Origin: Acidobacteriota bacterium
GTDB lineage: Bacteria > Acidobacteriota > Blastocatellia > Chloracidobacteriales > Chloracidobacteriaceae
Direction of reading: 5' to 3'
Assembly: GCA_016208495.1 (NCBI GenBank)
Contig: JACQXX010000080.1
Location: 62,001-126,000, forward strand
Length of the DNA stretch: 64,000 nt
Each line of letters starts with the position of its first letter. The stretch's first letter is position 1. Shown in pieces: positions 1 through 7,400 of this stretch. Made by a program: the position numbers and the translations under genes. The notes beneath the pieces are model-generated. The model did not search any database and had not been told where the DNA came from. It was given only the letters and a program-made list of their open reading frames with translations.

Positions 1-2
1 AA

Positions 3-2393
3 CTTGGGTTCTATCTCGATCTGACCGAGTATGTCGAAGACCAGTCGGCCAAAGCGTCGGTGGACGATTCGGCGCGTGGACGGGCGCTCACGTTCACGAT
101 GGCAATGCTCCAGCGCCGGTTTGCCTCCAGCATCAATGCCGTGCGGAGCAGCCTTCAGCGAATGCAGAAAAAACGCCAGGACATCCTGCAGAATCCAGGA
201 AAGTACCGCCAGGAACAAATCGCCAAAAAGATGCCTGAAAATTTTGATGAATTGGAAGAATCAGATCAGCAGCGCATCCTGGATGACCTCGAAGAAGTCG
301 TCGCCACGATTGACCCGACGGCGCTCCGCGAGGAAATCCAGCGGCTGGGGCGCCTGATTGACCAGGCCAATCAGCTTGAACACCGGCAGGCGGAATCAAA
401 ACTCCGCAAGCTCCGCGAACAAATCGTTGAGCAAGGCATCTTTCGCGATCCGAAAATGAAGCTCCTGCTCTTCACCGAGCACAAAGACACGCTTGATTAT
501 CTGGTGACCAAACTCCGGGAATGGGGGCTGACGGTGACGCAGATTCACGGTGGAATGAAAGTCGGGGACCGCGACACGCCCGGCACACGCATCTATGCCG
601 AGCGCGAATTTCGCGAGACCTGCCAGGTGCTGGTGGCGACCGAAGCAGCGGGCGAAGGCATCAACCTCCAGTTTTGCTGGTATTTGATCAACTATGATAT
701 TCCCTGGAATCCGGTGCGGCTCGAACAGCGCATGGGGCGCATTCATCGCTATGGCCAGGAAAAAGACTGTTTGATCTTCAACTTTGTCGCAACCAACACC
801 CGCGAAGGCCGCGTGCTGGCCAAGTTGCTCGACAAGCTGCGTGAAATCCGCGCCGAACTCGGCACCGATCAGGTCTTTGACGTCGTGGGCGAAGTCTTTC
901 CGGCCACGCGACTTGAAAAGATGTTTCGCGAAATGTATGCCCGCAGCCGGACCGAACAGGCGATTACCGACCGCATCATCCAGGAAGTTGACGTCGAACG
1001 CTTCCGCCGCATCACCGGTTCAACGCTGGAAGGGCTGGCCAAAAAGGAACTGAACCTGTCGGCGCTGATTGGCCGCACCACTGAAGCCCGCGAACGTCGG
1101 TTGATTCCCGAAGTCATCGAAGATTTCTTCATCAAGTCGGCGCCGATTTTGGGGCTGCACCCGCGTGAGACCAAAGTCAAATCCCAAATTTACCGGCTGG
1201 GACGGATTCCGCAGCCAGTGGTTCTGGTCGGTGATCGCCTGGAATCGCGCTTTGGCAAAGTCGGTCGTGAATACAAACAGATCACGTTTGACAAAAAGAT
1301 TCTCGAAAAGGACGCCACGCTCGAATGGGTCACGCCGGGGCATCCGCTCTTTGAAGCCGTTCGCGAATACATGGTGGATTTGACCCGTCCGGATTTGAAG
1401 CAGGGCACCGTCTTTTTTGATTTGAATGCCGGGTCGCCCTATCGCCTCGACGTGTTTTCGGCGGCAATACAGGATGGCCGGGGCCACATCCATCACCGCT
1501 GCCTGTTTGCGGTTCAGGTCGAAGTGTCAGGCCAGATGACGATCAAACAACCAACGCTGTTTCTGGATCTGGCACTGGCACCAAAAGGGACACCAGCCCC
1601 GGTGCTTGACCACCTGCCGGGCCGCGACACAACCGAAGGCTTTCTGATCGGCAATGCCCTCCAACCACTGCTCGAAGAAGTGTCAACCCGGCGAAAACGT
1701 GAAATTGCCATCATTTCCGAGCACGTCGAAATCAGTTTGACAACGCTGATTGACAAGCAGAACCTCCAGTACGGCAAGCTGATGGAACTCCAGGCTCAGG
1801 ATGAAAATTCGCCGATGCTGGCCCCCAACCTCAAACAGGTCACCGACCGGATTGACGAACTCAACCGACGGCTTGAAACCCGCCAAAAAGAACTGGCCCA
1901 GGAAGCCCACTGTGTCATCGGCGAAGTCAAATTCCTGGCTTCGGCCTGGGTGGTGCCGCATCCGGAACGCACCGCGCCGGAAATTGCGCCCATGGTTCGG
2001 GATGAAGAAATCGAACGCATCGCGGTCGAGGCCGTGACCGCGTTTGAAGCCGCACGCGGCTGGACGGTTCAGAGCGTCGAAAGCGAGAACAAAGGCTTTG
2101 ACCTGATTTCGCGAAGGTTTGACCCCGACGACCTCAAAACCTGCCTCGAAGCCCGCTTTATCGAAGTCAAAGGCCGTGCCGCCATCGGCGACATTGCGCT
2201 GACGTCCAACGAATACCACACGGCGAAACGGCTCAAAGACGATTACTGGCTCTATGTGGTGTACAACTGCGCGGCCCAGCCTGAGATTCACCTGCTTCAA
2301 AACCCGGCGCAGCTTGCCTGGAAACCGGTGGTCAAAGTCGAGCACTTCTCTTTAGATGCCAAAACAATTTTCACCACAGAGGACGCGGATTAG
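3..2393 (+). CDS. SNF2-type helicase C-terminal part with DUF3883 domain (5' end outside window)
   Basis: The reading frame is already open at base 3, so only the C-terminal ~796 residues are visible and the N-terminal helicase half lies upstream. A long charged helical stretch comes first. The second RecA-like lobe follows with FTEHKDTLDYL, VATEAAGEGINLQF and the motif VI signature QRMGRIHRYGQ, typical of SNF2/RapA-like ATPases. The last ~130 residues look like DUF3883, a PD-(D/E)xK-like fold, with GFDLIS and FIEVKGRA as candidate active-site segments. By family knowledge such proteins translocate on DNA in phage-defence operons. It heads a + strand series with the methylase and the DUF499 ATPase. 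Oddly, the last residues (FTTEDAD) and the TAG stop come from a dispersed repeat running into a heptamer array, so the native C-terminus was probably replaced. The helicase call is firm; the defence role is inferred from context. Confidence 0.88.
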   Translation, partial: LGFYLDLTEYVEDQSAKASVDDSARGRALTFTMAMLQRRFASSINAVRSSLQRMQKKRQDILQNPGKYRQEQIAKKMPENFDELEESDQQRILDDLEEVVATIDPTALREEIQRLGRLIDQANQLEHRQAESKLRKLREQIVEQGIFRDPKMKLLLFTEHKDTLDYLVTKLREWGLTVTQIHGGMKVGDRDTPGTRIYAEREFRETCQVLVATEAAGEGINLQFCWYLINYDIPWNPVRLEQRMGRIHRYGQEKDCLIFNFVATNTREGRVLAKLLDKLREIRAELGTDQVFDVVGEVFPATRLEKMFREMYARSRTEQAITDRIIQEVDVERFRRITGSTLEGLAKKELNLSALIGRTTEARERRLIPEVIEDFFIKSAPILGLHPRETKVKSQIYRLGRIPQPVVLVGDRLESRFGKVGREYKQITFDKKILEKDATLEWVTPGHPLFEAVREYMVDLTRPDLKQGTVFFDLNAGSPYRLDVFSAAIQDGRGHIHHRCLFAVQVEVSGQMTIKQPTLFLDLALAPKGTPAPVLDHLPGRDTTEGFLIGNALQPLLEEVSTRRKREIAIISEHVEISLTTLIDKQNLQYGKLMELQAQDENSPMLAPNLKQVTDRIDELNRRLETRQKELAQEAHCVIGEVKFLASAWVVPHPERTAPEIAPMVRDEEIERIAVEAVTAFEAARGWTVQSVESENKGFDLISRRFDPDDLKTCLEARFIEVKGRAAIGDIALTSNEYHTAKRLKDDYWLYVVYNCAAQPEIHLLQNPAQLAWKPVVKVEHFSLDAKTIFTTEDAD
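2370..2389 (+). repeat. R1 repeat, partial forward copy at the 3' end of the helicase gene
   Basis: The sequence TTCACCACAGAGGACGCGG matches the start of the R1 repeat. It is read in frame as the C-terminal residues of the helicase and abuts the stop codon. Confidence 0.8.
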
Positions 2394-2420
2394 GGTTCAG
2401 GGTTCAGGGTTCAGGGTTTT
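2394..2420. repeat. Heptamer tandem array (GGGTTCA)n
   Basis: About four tandem GGGTTCA units begin at the helicase stop codon. The same heptamer appears as its complement at about 11381-11462. Such 7-base arrays resemble the short tandemly repeated repetitive (STRR) sequences described in cyanobacteria. Confidence 0.85.
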
Positions 2421-2458
2421 CGCCGCAGGGTGGCCGCAGTAAAATCAAAGGATCAATC

Positions 2459-2643
2459 ATGAAAGTTCGCGATGTAATAAAATTGCTTGAATCCAACGGC
2501 TGGCAACTTGCCCGCATGCGAGGTAGTCACGTCAATTCAAACACACGACAAACAAGAATGTGATTACAGTAAGCGGCGCACCCTCTCAAGACATGAAACA
2601 GGGAACGCTCAATGACATTTTGAAGAAAGCAGGTTTGAAATGA
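2459..2643 (+). pseudogene. hicA: hicA-family toxin gene with a one-base deletion
   Basis: HicA toxins are small double-stranded-RNA-binding-fold mRNA interferases. Translation from ATG 2459 gives MKVRDVIKLLESNGWQLAR then MRGSHV, and soon meets a stop. Restoring one base after the GSH codons (around 2530) restores a full 61-residue HicA ending with ITVSGAPSQDMKQGTLND and ILKKAGLK. The stop overlaps the hicB start as ATGA (2640-2643), the normal coupling for hicA-hicB. The conserved His lies just before the shift. It is either a true inactivating deletion or a sequencing error. The rest of the gene is intact in sequence, so the event would be recent. Confidence 0.85.
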
Positions 2644-2918
2644 GGAAAAAATTTCTTGTGATCTATGAAAAAGCAGATCGAAACTGGTCGGCTTATTTTC
2701 CCCAGGTTGGTGGGTGTGCCGTCACTGGAAAAACCCTTGAAGCCACTCGCAATCAGGCGCGTGAAGCGTTGGAATTTCATTTCGAAGGGCTTTTGGAAAG
2801 CGGCAATGAACTTCCTGAACCCACACCAATTGACGTAGATGCCCTGTTCCAACAGTTCCCGTTTGACTTTGCTGGTTTCATTGAAATCGAAACCGAACGT
2901 CATGCCGCTGTCGCTTGA
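2640..2918 (+). CDS. hicB: HicB-family antitoxin
   Basis: This 92-residue protein starts MRKKFLVIYEKADRNWSAYF and has the small alpha/beta HicB fold pattern: an N-terminal strand, the segment PQVGGCAVTGKTLEATRNQA, and a long helix EALEFHFEGLL. HicB binds and neutralises HicA and often represses the operon. The start overlaps the 3' end of the damaged hicA by four bases. With the toxin frameshifted, the antitoxin may persist as a lone regulator or as an anti-toxin for related HicA proteins. A second, intact pair lies at 6786-7214. The family is clear; any DNA-binding role is not visible, since no C-terminal HTH or RHH is obvious. Confidence 0.88.
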   Translation: MRKKFLVIYEKADRNWSAYFPQVGGCAVTGKTLEATRNQAREALEFHFEGLLESGNELPEPTPIDVDALFQQFPFDFAGFIEIETERHAAVA

Positions 2919-2923
2919 TTTTT

Positions 2924-2956
2924 TTCACCACAGAGGACACCGCAGGAACACAGAGG
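2924..2956 (+). repeat. R1 repeat, forward copy
   Basis: A copy of TTCACCACAGAGGACACCGC followed by AGGAACACAGAGG lies between hicB and the GxxExxY gene. It carries one trinucleotide variation compared with the other copies. Confidence 0.85.
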
Positions 2957-2983
2957 AAAGCAGAGAAGAGAGGAGGAAAAGCC

Positions 2984-3361
2984 ATGACCAATAATGAAAT
3001 CAGCGGGGCGATTGTGGATGCCGCCATGAAAGTTCATTCGCAGCTTGGGCCTGGGCTGCTGGAAAGTGCCTATGAAAAATGCCTGCTCTACGAACTCCAC
3101 AAACGCGGTCTGGAAGCTCAAGCCCAGGTCGAAGTTCCGGTTCTGTATGACGAAATCAAAATTGATGCCGGTTTCCGCCTTGACTTACTGGTGGAGAATA
3201 CGGTTATTGTAGAACTCAAAGCCGTTGAAGCCGTTCTGCCAATCCATCACGCTCAAATCCTGACCTACCTTAAACTGAGCGGGAAACCGATTGGGTTGTT
3301 GATCAATTTCAATGTCCCGCACCTGCGCGACGGTATCAAACGCTTTGTCAAAAAGACCTGA
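2984..3361 (+). CDS. GxxExxY family protein (PD-(D/E)xK-like)
   Basis: The 125-residue protein starts at ATG 2984, preceded by a strong AGGAGG at 2971-2976. An upstream extension of the frame would only translate the R1 repeat, so this start was chosen. The defining motif is GLLESAYEKCL (G-x-x-E-x-x-Y) near residue 30. RLDLLVENTVIVELKAVE around residues 66-83 supplies a D...E-x-K pattern typical of the PD-(D/E)xK nuclease-like superfamily. The family is common and its function is not established. Here it sits between a HicAB remnant and the DUF1156 methylase, surrounded by repeats, so it looks like a passenger of the defence island rather than a core subunit. Confidence 0.88.
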   Translation: MTNNEISGAIVDAAMKVHSQLGPGLLESAYEKCLLYELHKRGLEAQAQVEVPVLYDEIKIDAGFRLDLLVENTVIVELKAVEAVLPIHHAQILTYLKLSGKPIGLLINFNVPHLRDGIKRFVKKT

Positions 3362-3507
3362 TCTTTCGAATTTTCCCTGTATTCTCTGTATTTTTTGTAT
3401 TCTCTGTATTCTCTGTGTTTTTTGTATTCTCTGTATTCCTCTGTGTTCCTCTGCGTCCTCTGTGGTGAAAAAAATCTGTATTCCCGTGGTGTCCCCTGTG
3501 GTGAAAA
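3362..3507 (-). repeat. Degenerate tandem repeat array ending in reverse R1 copies
   Basis: Degenerate TGTATTCTC units run up to about 3437. A full reverse-orientation R1 follows at 3438-3469, and a truncated second end (CCTGTGGTGAA) at 3494-3504. The array abuts the methylase start codon at 3511, so its GGTG is the only Shine-Dalgarno-like sequence there. Confidence 0.8.
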
Positions 3508-3510
3508 AAA

Positions 3511-6500
3511 ATGTCCTATCCCAAACGTCTGATTGAAGTTGACCTCCCGATTCGTCGCATTTCCGAACACGCTCGCCGTGAGAAATCCATCCGGCACGGG
3601 CACATTTCGACACTCCACATCTGGTGGGCGCGGCGTCCGCTGGCGGCGTGCCGGGCGGTGATTTGCGCGGCGCTGTGGCCAGATCCGGAAGACGCCGTCT
3701 GTCCACAAGCCTTTCGCGATGTCGCTTCGAAGGTTCTGGTTGATTTTGCCGACAAGGTACGAACTGAAAAAACGCTCCAGGCGCTGTGTCAGCCGTCGTG
3801 GAAGCACTGGAATCGCACCACCGCCTCGACGCTCAAGGCCGATAACCCTGGCTGCTGGGGAGAGTTGCGCTACAGGTTGCTTGATTTCATCGCCGAATTT
3901 GCCAACTGGGACGCCGCCACCAATCCCGACTTTTTGGAAACGGCGCGCACGCTGACCCAGGCCGCCCACGAAGCCCTCGGCGGCACGCCCGGCACGCGAC
4001 CGCTGGTGGTTGATCCGTTTGCGGGCGGCGGTTCGATTCCTCTCGAAGCCCTGCGCGTCGGTGCCGATGCGTTTGCTTCGGATTTGAACCCGGTGGCGGT
4101 GCTGCTCAACAAAGTCGTGCTCGAATACATCCCGAAATATGGCCAGCGGCTGGCGGATGAAGTTCGCACCTGGGGCGCCTGGATCAAGCACGAAGCCGAA
4201 AAGGAACTGGCCGAGTTTTACCCAAAAGACCCGGATGGCGCGACGCCGATTGCCTACCTGTGGGCGCGAACGGTGCAGTGCGAAGGACCAGGCTGCGGCG
4301 CGGAAATCCCGCTGATGCGTTCGCTGTGGCTGGCGAAAAAAGACAATCGGAAGGTTGGATTGCGAATCATTCCCAATCACGAGGCGAAACGCGTGGACTT
4401 TGCCATTGTTGAAAAGTTCAGAGTATCGCCTTCAGGCGAGAGGGTTGAGTTTAGAGTATCGCCTTCAGGCGAGAGGGTTGAGTTTAGAGTATCGCCTTCA
4501 GGCGAGAGTGGTTGTACGGAAGACTCTTTCTCGCCTAAAGGCGATACTCTGAACTTTTCGTTCGACGCTGGAACGGTCAAGCGCGGTTCGGCGACGTGCC
4601 CGGTGTGCGGCTACACCACGCCGGTGGCTGCGGTTCGCAAACAACTCAAAGCCCGTCGCGGAGGCGCCAACGACGCCCGCCTGTTTTGCGTCGTCACGAC
4701 CCGCCCCGGCGAGCAAGGACGGTTCTACCGTTTGCCTACCGAACGCGATTTAGAAGCGGTGAAAAAAACTGCTGAAACTCTGGATTGGTCACTGACACCA
4801 CACGAACCGCTACCTCCACAAGGAACTCTTGGTTTTCGAGTCCAATTGTATGGAATGGAACAATGGAGAGATTTATTTTCCACCCGACAATTGCTGGCTC
4901 TGACAACGCTGGCCAGGTTGGTGCGCGGCATTGCGGAAAAATTCACCACAGAGGACACAGAGGAACACAGAGGTTTAGGCGATGCGGTGCAGACATGTTT
5001 GGCAATGGCGGTTAACAGGCATGCTGATCAACAATGTTCTTTAGTTACTTGGTTACCAACGCTACAGGCAGTTTCACATACCTTTGTAAGACAAGCTTTG
5101 CCCATTTCTTGGGATTTTTGTGAGCCAAATACAATTAGTTCAAGTGGTGGAAATTTTTTAGGTGCAATCAATTGGATTCTTGCTGTTATTGAGACAGAAA
5201 ACCTATGTAACCACATAGGAGGAGTAATTGAGCAAGCAAATGCCACTGTCCATCCTTTACCTGACGATGTTGCCCATAGCTTTATAAGTGACCCCCCATA
5301 TACAGACGCTGTCCCCTATGCTGATCTTTCTGATTTCTTTTATGTATGGCTAAAAAGAGCTTTACCAGAATCTGTGGCAAATAATTTTCAGGATGAACTT
5401 ACACCTAAAACTGATGAATGCATTGTTGATCCTTCAAAAAACAAGGATTTTGCTTTTTTCACTCGAACAATGCAGCAAGCAATGGCTGAAGGAAGACGAA
5501 TTGTACAGCCATCTGGTATTGGCGTGGTTGTTTTTGCACACAAATCCACTTCTGGCTGGGAAGCCCAGTTGCAGGCCATGGTTGACGCCGGATGGACCAT
5601 GACCGGCTCCTGGCCAATTGATACAGAACGGTCAGTTCGACTGCGTGCTCAAGATTCCGCCGCGCTGGCCTCATCGGTCCACATCGTCTGCCGCCCACGT
5701 GAAAACCCCGACGGCTCACTCATCGAAACCATCGGCGACTGGCGCGACGTGTTGCAGGAACTCCCCCAGCGCATCAACGCCTGGCTGCCGCGACTCGCCC
5801 AGGAAGGCGTCGTCGGCGCCGACGCCATTTTTGCCTGTTTGGGCCCGGCGCTGGAGATTTTTTCGCGCTATAGCCGGGTCGAACGCGCCAACGGCGATCA
5901 GGTCACACTCCGCGAATATCTGGAACACGTCTGGGCCGCCGTTTCCCGCGCCGCCCTCACGCTCGTCTTTGCGGGCGCCGATACCTCCGGGTTTGAAGAA
6001 GACGCCCGGCTGACGGCAATGTGGCTCTGGACGCTCAATTCTGGGGGTCAGGGGTCAGGGGTCGGGGGTCAGGGAACTGAGGAGGAAGCCGTTGAAGAAG
6101 TGGAAAGTGATGACGAAGACAGTGGGAAAGCCGTGAAGCTCTCCGGGTTTACGCTGGAGTATGATACCGCCCGCAAAATCGCCCAGGGACTCGGCGCCCA
6201 TCTCGAACGGTTGACCACGCTTGTCGAAGTCAAAGGCAACAAGGCGCGACTCCTGCCAGTTTCAGAACGCACCAAAGCCCTGTTTGGCAAAGACGAAGCG
6301 ACCACTCCGACCAAAGCCAAAAAGAAACAGCCGCAACGCAGCTTTTTTGAGGAACTTGAATCCGTCGAAACCACCGATGGCGGCTGGGGTGACAAAAACG
6401 CGCCGAAGCTGGGCGAAACGGTGTTGGATCGCATCCATCAGAGCATGATTTTGTTTGCCGCCGGACGCAGCGAAGCGTTGAAAACCTTCCTCGTGGTCGA

Positions 6501-6624
6501 AGGTGCGGGTGACGAACGCTTCTGGCGGCTGGCACAGGCACTTTCGGCGCTCTACCCTTCGTGCACGGACGAAAAACGCTGGGTAGACGGCGTCCTCGCC
6601 CGCAAGAAGGGCCTCGGGTTTTAA
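3511..6624 (+). CDS. DUF1156 DNA methyltransferase of an Hma-like defence operon
   Basis: A 1037-residue protein. The N-terminus (RRISEHARREKSIRHGHIST, then LHIWWARRPLAACRA) is characteristic of DUF1156. SAM-binding motif I is VVDPFAGGGSIPLEALRVGA near residue 165. Catalytic motif IV, FISDPPYTDAVPYADLSDFF, lies near residue 590, so it should be an amino-methyltransferase (N6-adenine or N4-cytosine). Cysteine pairs CEGPGC and CPVCGY suggest a zinc ribbon. Three kinds of dispersed repeat are read in frame: hairpin repeats at 4416-4554 that split the cysteine pairs, an R1 copy at 4942-4973, and a heptamer tract near 6042-6072. From about 4750 to 5570 the DNA is clearly more AT-rich than on either side, suggesting domain replacement. 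The modification and the target sequence are unknown. Confidence 0.92.
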   Translation: MSYPKRLIEVDLPIRRISEHARREKSIRHGHISTLHIWWARRPLAACRAVICAALWPDPEDAVCPQAFRDVASKVLVDFADKVRTEKTLQALCQPSWKHWNRTTASTLKADNPGCWGELRYRLLDFIAEFANWDAATNPDFLETARTLTQAAHEALGGTPGTRPLVVDPFAGGGSIPLEALRVGADAFASDLNPVAVLLNKVVLEYIPKYGQRLADEVRTWGAWIKHEAEKELAEFYPKDPDGATPIAYLWARTVQCEGPGCGAEIPLMRSLWLAKKDNRKVGLRIIPNHEAKRVDFAIVEKFRVSPSGERVEFRVSPSGERVEFRVSPSGESGCTEDSFSPKGDTLNFSFDAGTVKRGSATCPVCGYTTPVAAVRKQLKARRGGANDARLFCVVTTRPGEQGRFYRLPTERDLEAVKKTAETLDWSLTPHEPLPPQGTLGFRVQLYGMEQWRDLFSTRQLLALTTLARLVRGIAEKFTTEDTEEHRGLGDAVQTCLAMAVNRHADQQCSLVTWLPTLQAVSHTFVRQALPISWDFCEPNTISSSGGNFLGAINWILAVIETENLCNHIGGVIEQANATVHPLPDDVAHSFISDPPYTDAVPYADLSDFFYVWLKRALPESVANNFQDELTPKTDECIVDPSKNKDFAFFTRTMQQAMAEGRRIVQPSGIGVVVFAHKSTSGWEAQLQAMVDAGWTMTGSWPIDTERSVRLRAQDSAALASSVHIVCRPRENPDGSLIETIGDWRDVLQELPQRINAWLPRLAQEGVVGADAIFACLGPALEIFSRYSRVERANGDQVTLREYLEHVWAAVSRAALTLVFAGADTSGFEEDARLTAMWLWTLNSGGQGSGVGGQGTEEEAVEEVESDDEDSGKAVKLSGFTLEYDTARKIAQGLGAHLERLTTLVEVKGNKARLLPVSERTKALFGKDEATTPTKAKKKQPQRSFFEELESVETTDGGWGDKNAPKLGETVLDRIHQSMILFAAGRSEALKTFLVVEGAGDERFWRLAQALSALYPSCTDEKRWVDGVLARKKGLGF
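4416..4554. repeat. In-frame palindromic repeat cluster inside the methylase gene
   Basis: A 33-bp unit occurs as direct copies at 4420-4452 and 4453-4485 with a partial third at 4486-4510. Each contains GAGTATCGCCTTCAGGCGAG. An inverted copy follows at about 4527-4554, so the block can fold into a hairpin. It is read as repeated RVSPSGER units and adds about 46 residues without breaking the frame. Confidence 0.92.
4942..4973 (+). repeat. R1 repeat inserted in frame in the methylase gene
   Basis: A forward R1 copy is read as FTTEDTEEHRG near residues 478-488 of the methylase. It is the same sequence found between the genes of this operon. Confidence 0.9.
6042..6072. repeat. GGGGTCA heptamer tract inside the methylase gene
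   Basis: Tandem GGGGTCA-type units are read as SGGQGSGVGGQG near residues 845-856. The tract is probably a flexible linker gained from a tandem repeat. Confidence 0.75.
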
Positions 6625-6630
6625 TACATT

Positions 6631-6733
6631 TTCCACCACAGAGGACGCCGCAGGAACACAGACGAAAACCAAAAACCAAAAATTTCTTCATTCTTCATTC
6701 TCAATTCTTCATTCTGTATTCCTCTGTGGTGAA
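6631..6733. repeat. R1 inverted pair between methylase and second hicB
   Basis: A forward R1 copy begins at 6631 and a shortened reverse copy (CCTCTGTGGTGAA) ends at 6733. Between them is an AAGAATGAAGAA-type low-complexity segment. The two ends can pair to form a hairpin in the transcript. Confidence 0.8.
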
Positions 6734-6785
6734 AAGAATCCATCCGTGCCAACATTTCAAACTGAAAAAACAGGAGGGAAAACCA

Positions 6786-7022
6786 ATGATGAAAGAAATT
6801 ACACTGACAGCCATCTTCGAACCGGCTGAAGAAGGCGGTTTTATCGGCTACATTGCGGAACTTCCAGGAGCCAACACCCAAGGAGAAACGCTGGAGGAAT
6901 GCCGTGAAAACCTGGCGGAGGCGGTGGAAATGATTTTGGATGCAAACCGAGACCTTGCAAACCAGAAACTCGCAACACATTCCAATGTTACCCGTGAACA
7001 GGTAACTCTTCGTGTAGCTTGA
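6786..7022 (+). CDS. hicB: HicB-family antitoxin (second pair)
   Basis: This is a 78-residue HicB-type protein. ATG 6786 follows AGGAGGG at 6772-6778 with good spacing, and this decides the start. The pattern is a strand TLTAIFEPAEEGGFIGYIAE, then LPGANTQGETLEECRENLAE, then a long helix AVEMILDANRDL. By family knowledge it neutralises the HicA encoded immediately downstream, seven bases after its stop. The order here is antitoxin then toxin, the reverse of the damaged pair at 2459-2918, so the two modules were acquired separately rather than duplicated. The pair sits between the methylase and the DUF499 ATPase genes, where a toxin could respond to loss of the operon. Confidence 0.9.
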   Translation: MMKEITLTAIFEPAEEGGFIGYIAELPGANTQGETLEECRENLAEAVEMILDANRDLANQKLATHSNVTREQVTLRVA

Positions 7023-7028
7023 TTTTAT

Positions 7029-7214
7029 ATGAATCGCAATGACCTCATCCGTCATCTTGAAGCTCATGGTTGTGTTTTCTGGCGCGAGGGTGCCAAACAC
7101 ACCATTTATCACAATCCCAACAAAGGCACGTTTTCATCAGTGCCAAGACATCGCACATTAAAGAAATATCTGGCTTTCAAAATCTGTGATGATTTGGGAA
7201 TTCCGAAACCATAA
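7029..7214 (+). CDS. hicA: HicA-family toxin (intact)
   Basis: This 61-residue protein, MNRNDLIRHLEAHGCVFWRE followed by GAKHTIYHNP, has the HicA beta-alpha-beta layout. The conserved Gly-x-x-His motif (GAKH, residues 21-24) carries the usual catalytic His. The C-terminal SSVPRHRTLKKYLAFKICDD matches the PRHRELK-type end of HicA-like YcfA proteins. The predicted role is mRNA cleavage restrained by the adjacent HicB. The gene follows hicB by six bases and is probably co-transcribed with it. No damage is visible, unlike the hicA at 2459. Confidence 0.9.
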   Translation: MNRNDLIRHLEAHGCVFWREGAKHTIYHNPNKGTFSSVPRHRTLKKYLAFKICDDLGIPKP

Positions 7215-7243
7215 GTTTTATTTGAGCCAGAATCCATCAATCC

Positions 7244-7360
7244 TTCACCACAGAGGACGCAGAGGAACACAGAGGAATACAAGAGAAATACAGAATGAAG
7301 AATGAAGAAATTTTTGGTTTTTGGTTTTCCTCTGTGTTCCTCTGCGTCCTCTGTGGTGAA
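7244..7360. repeat. Perfect 34-bp R1 inverted repeat between hicA and the DUF499 gene
   Basis: The left arm is 7244-7277 and the right arm 7327-7360. The arms are perfect reverse complements over 34 bases, each containing CACCACAGAGGACGCAGAGG or its complement. The ~49-base loop is AT-rich and low-complexity. This is the cleanest hairpin of the R1 family in the window and would form a stable mRNA structure. Confidence 0.93.
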
Positions 7361-7400
7361 AAAATTTTGACAATCCAACCAACTTTCGGAGTCACCAAGC

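Noticed and set aside
1683-2345. 220-codon open frame antisense to the helicase
   Set aside because: It lies wholly inside the helicase frame on the other strand, has no family pattern and shows codon use expected of a shadow frame.
3265-4380. 371-codon antisense frame across the methylase start
   Set aside because: Its N-terminal part translates the reverse of the methylase gene, and its C-terminal part the R1 tandem array.
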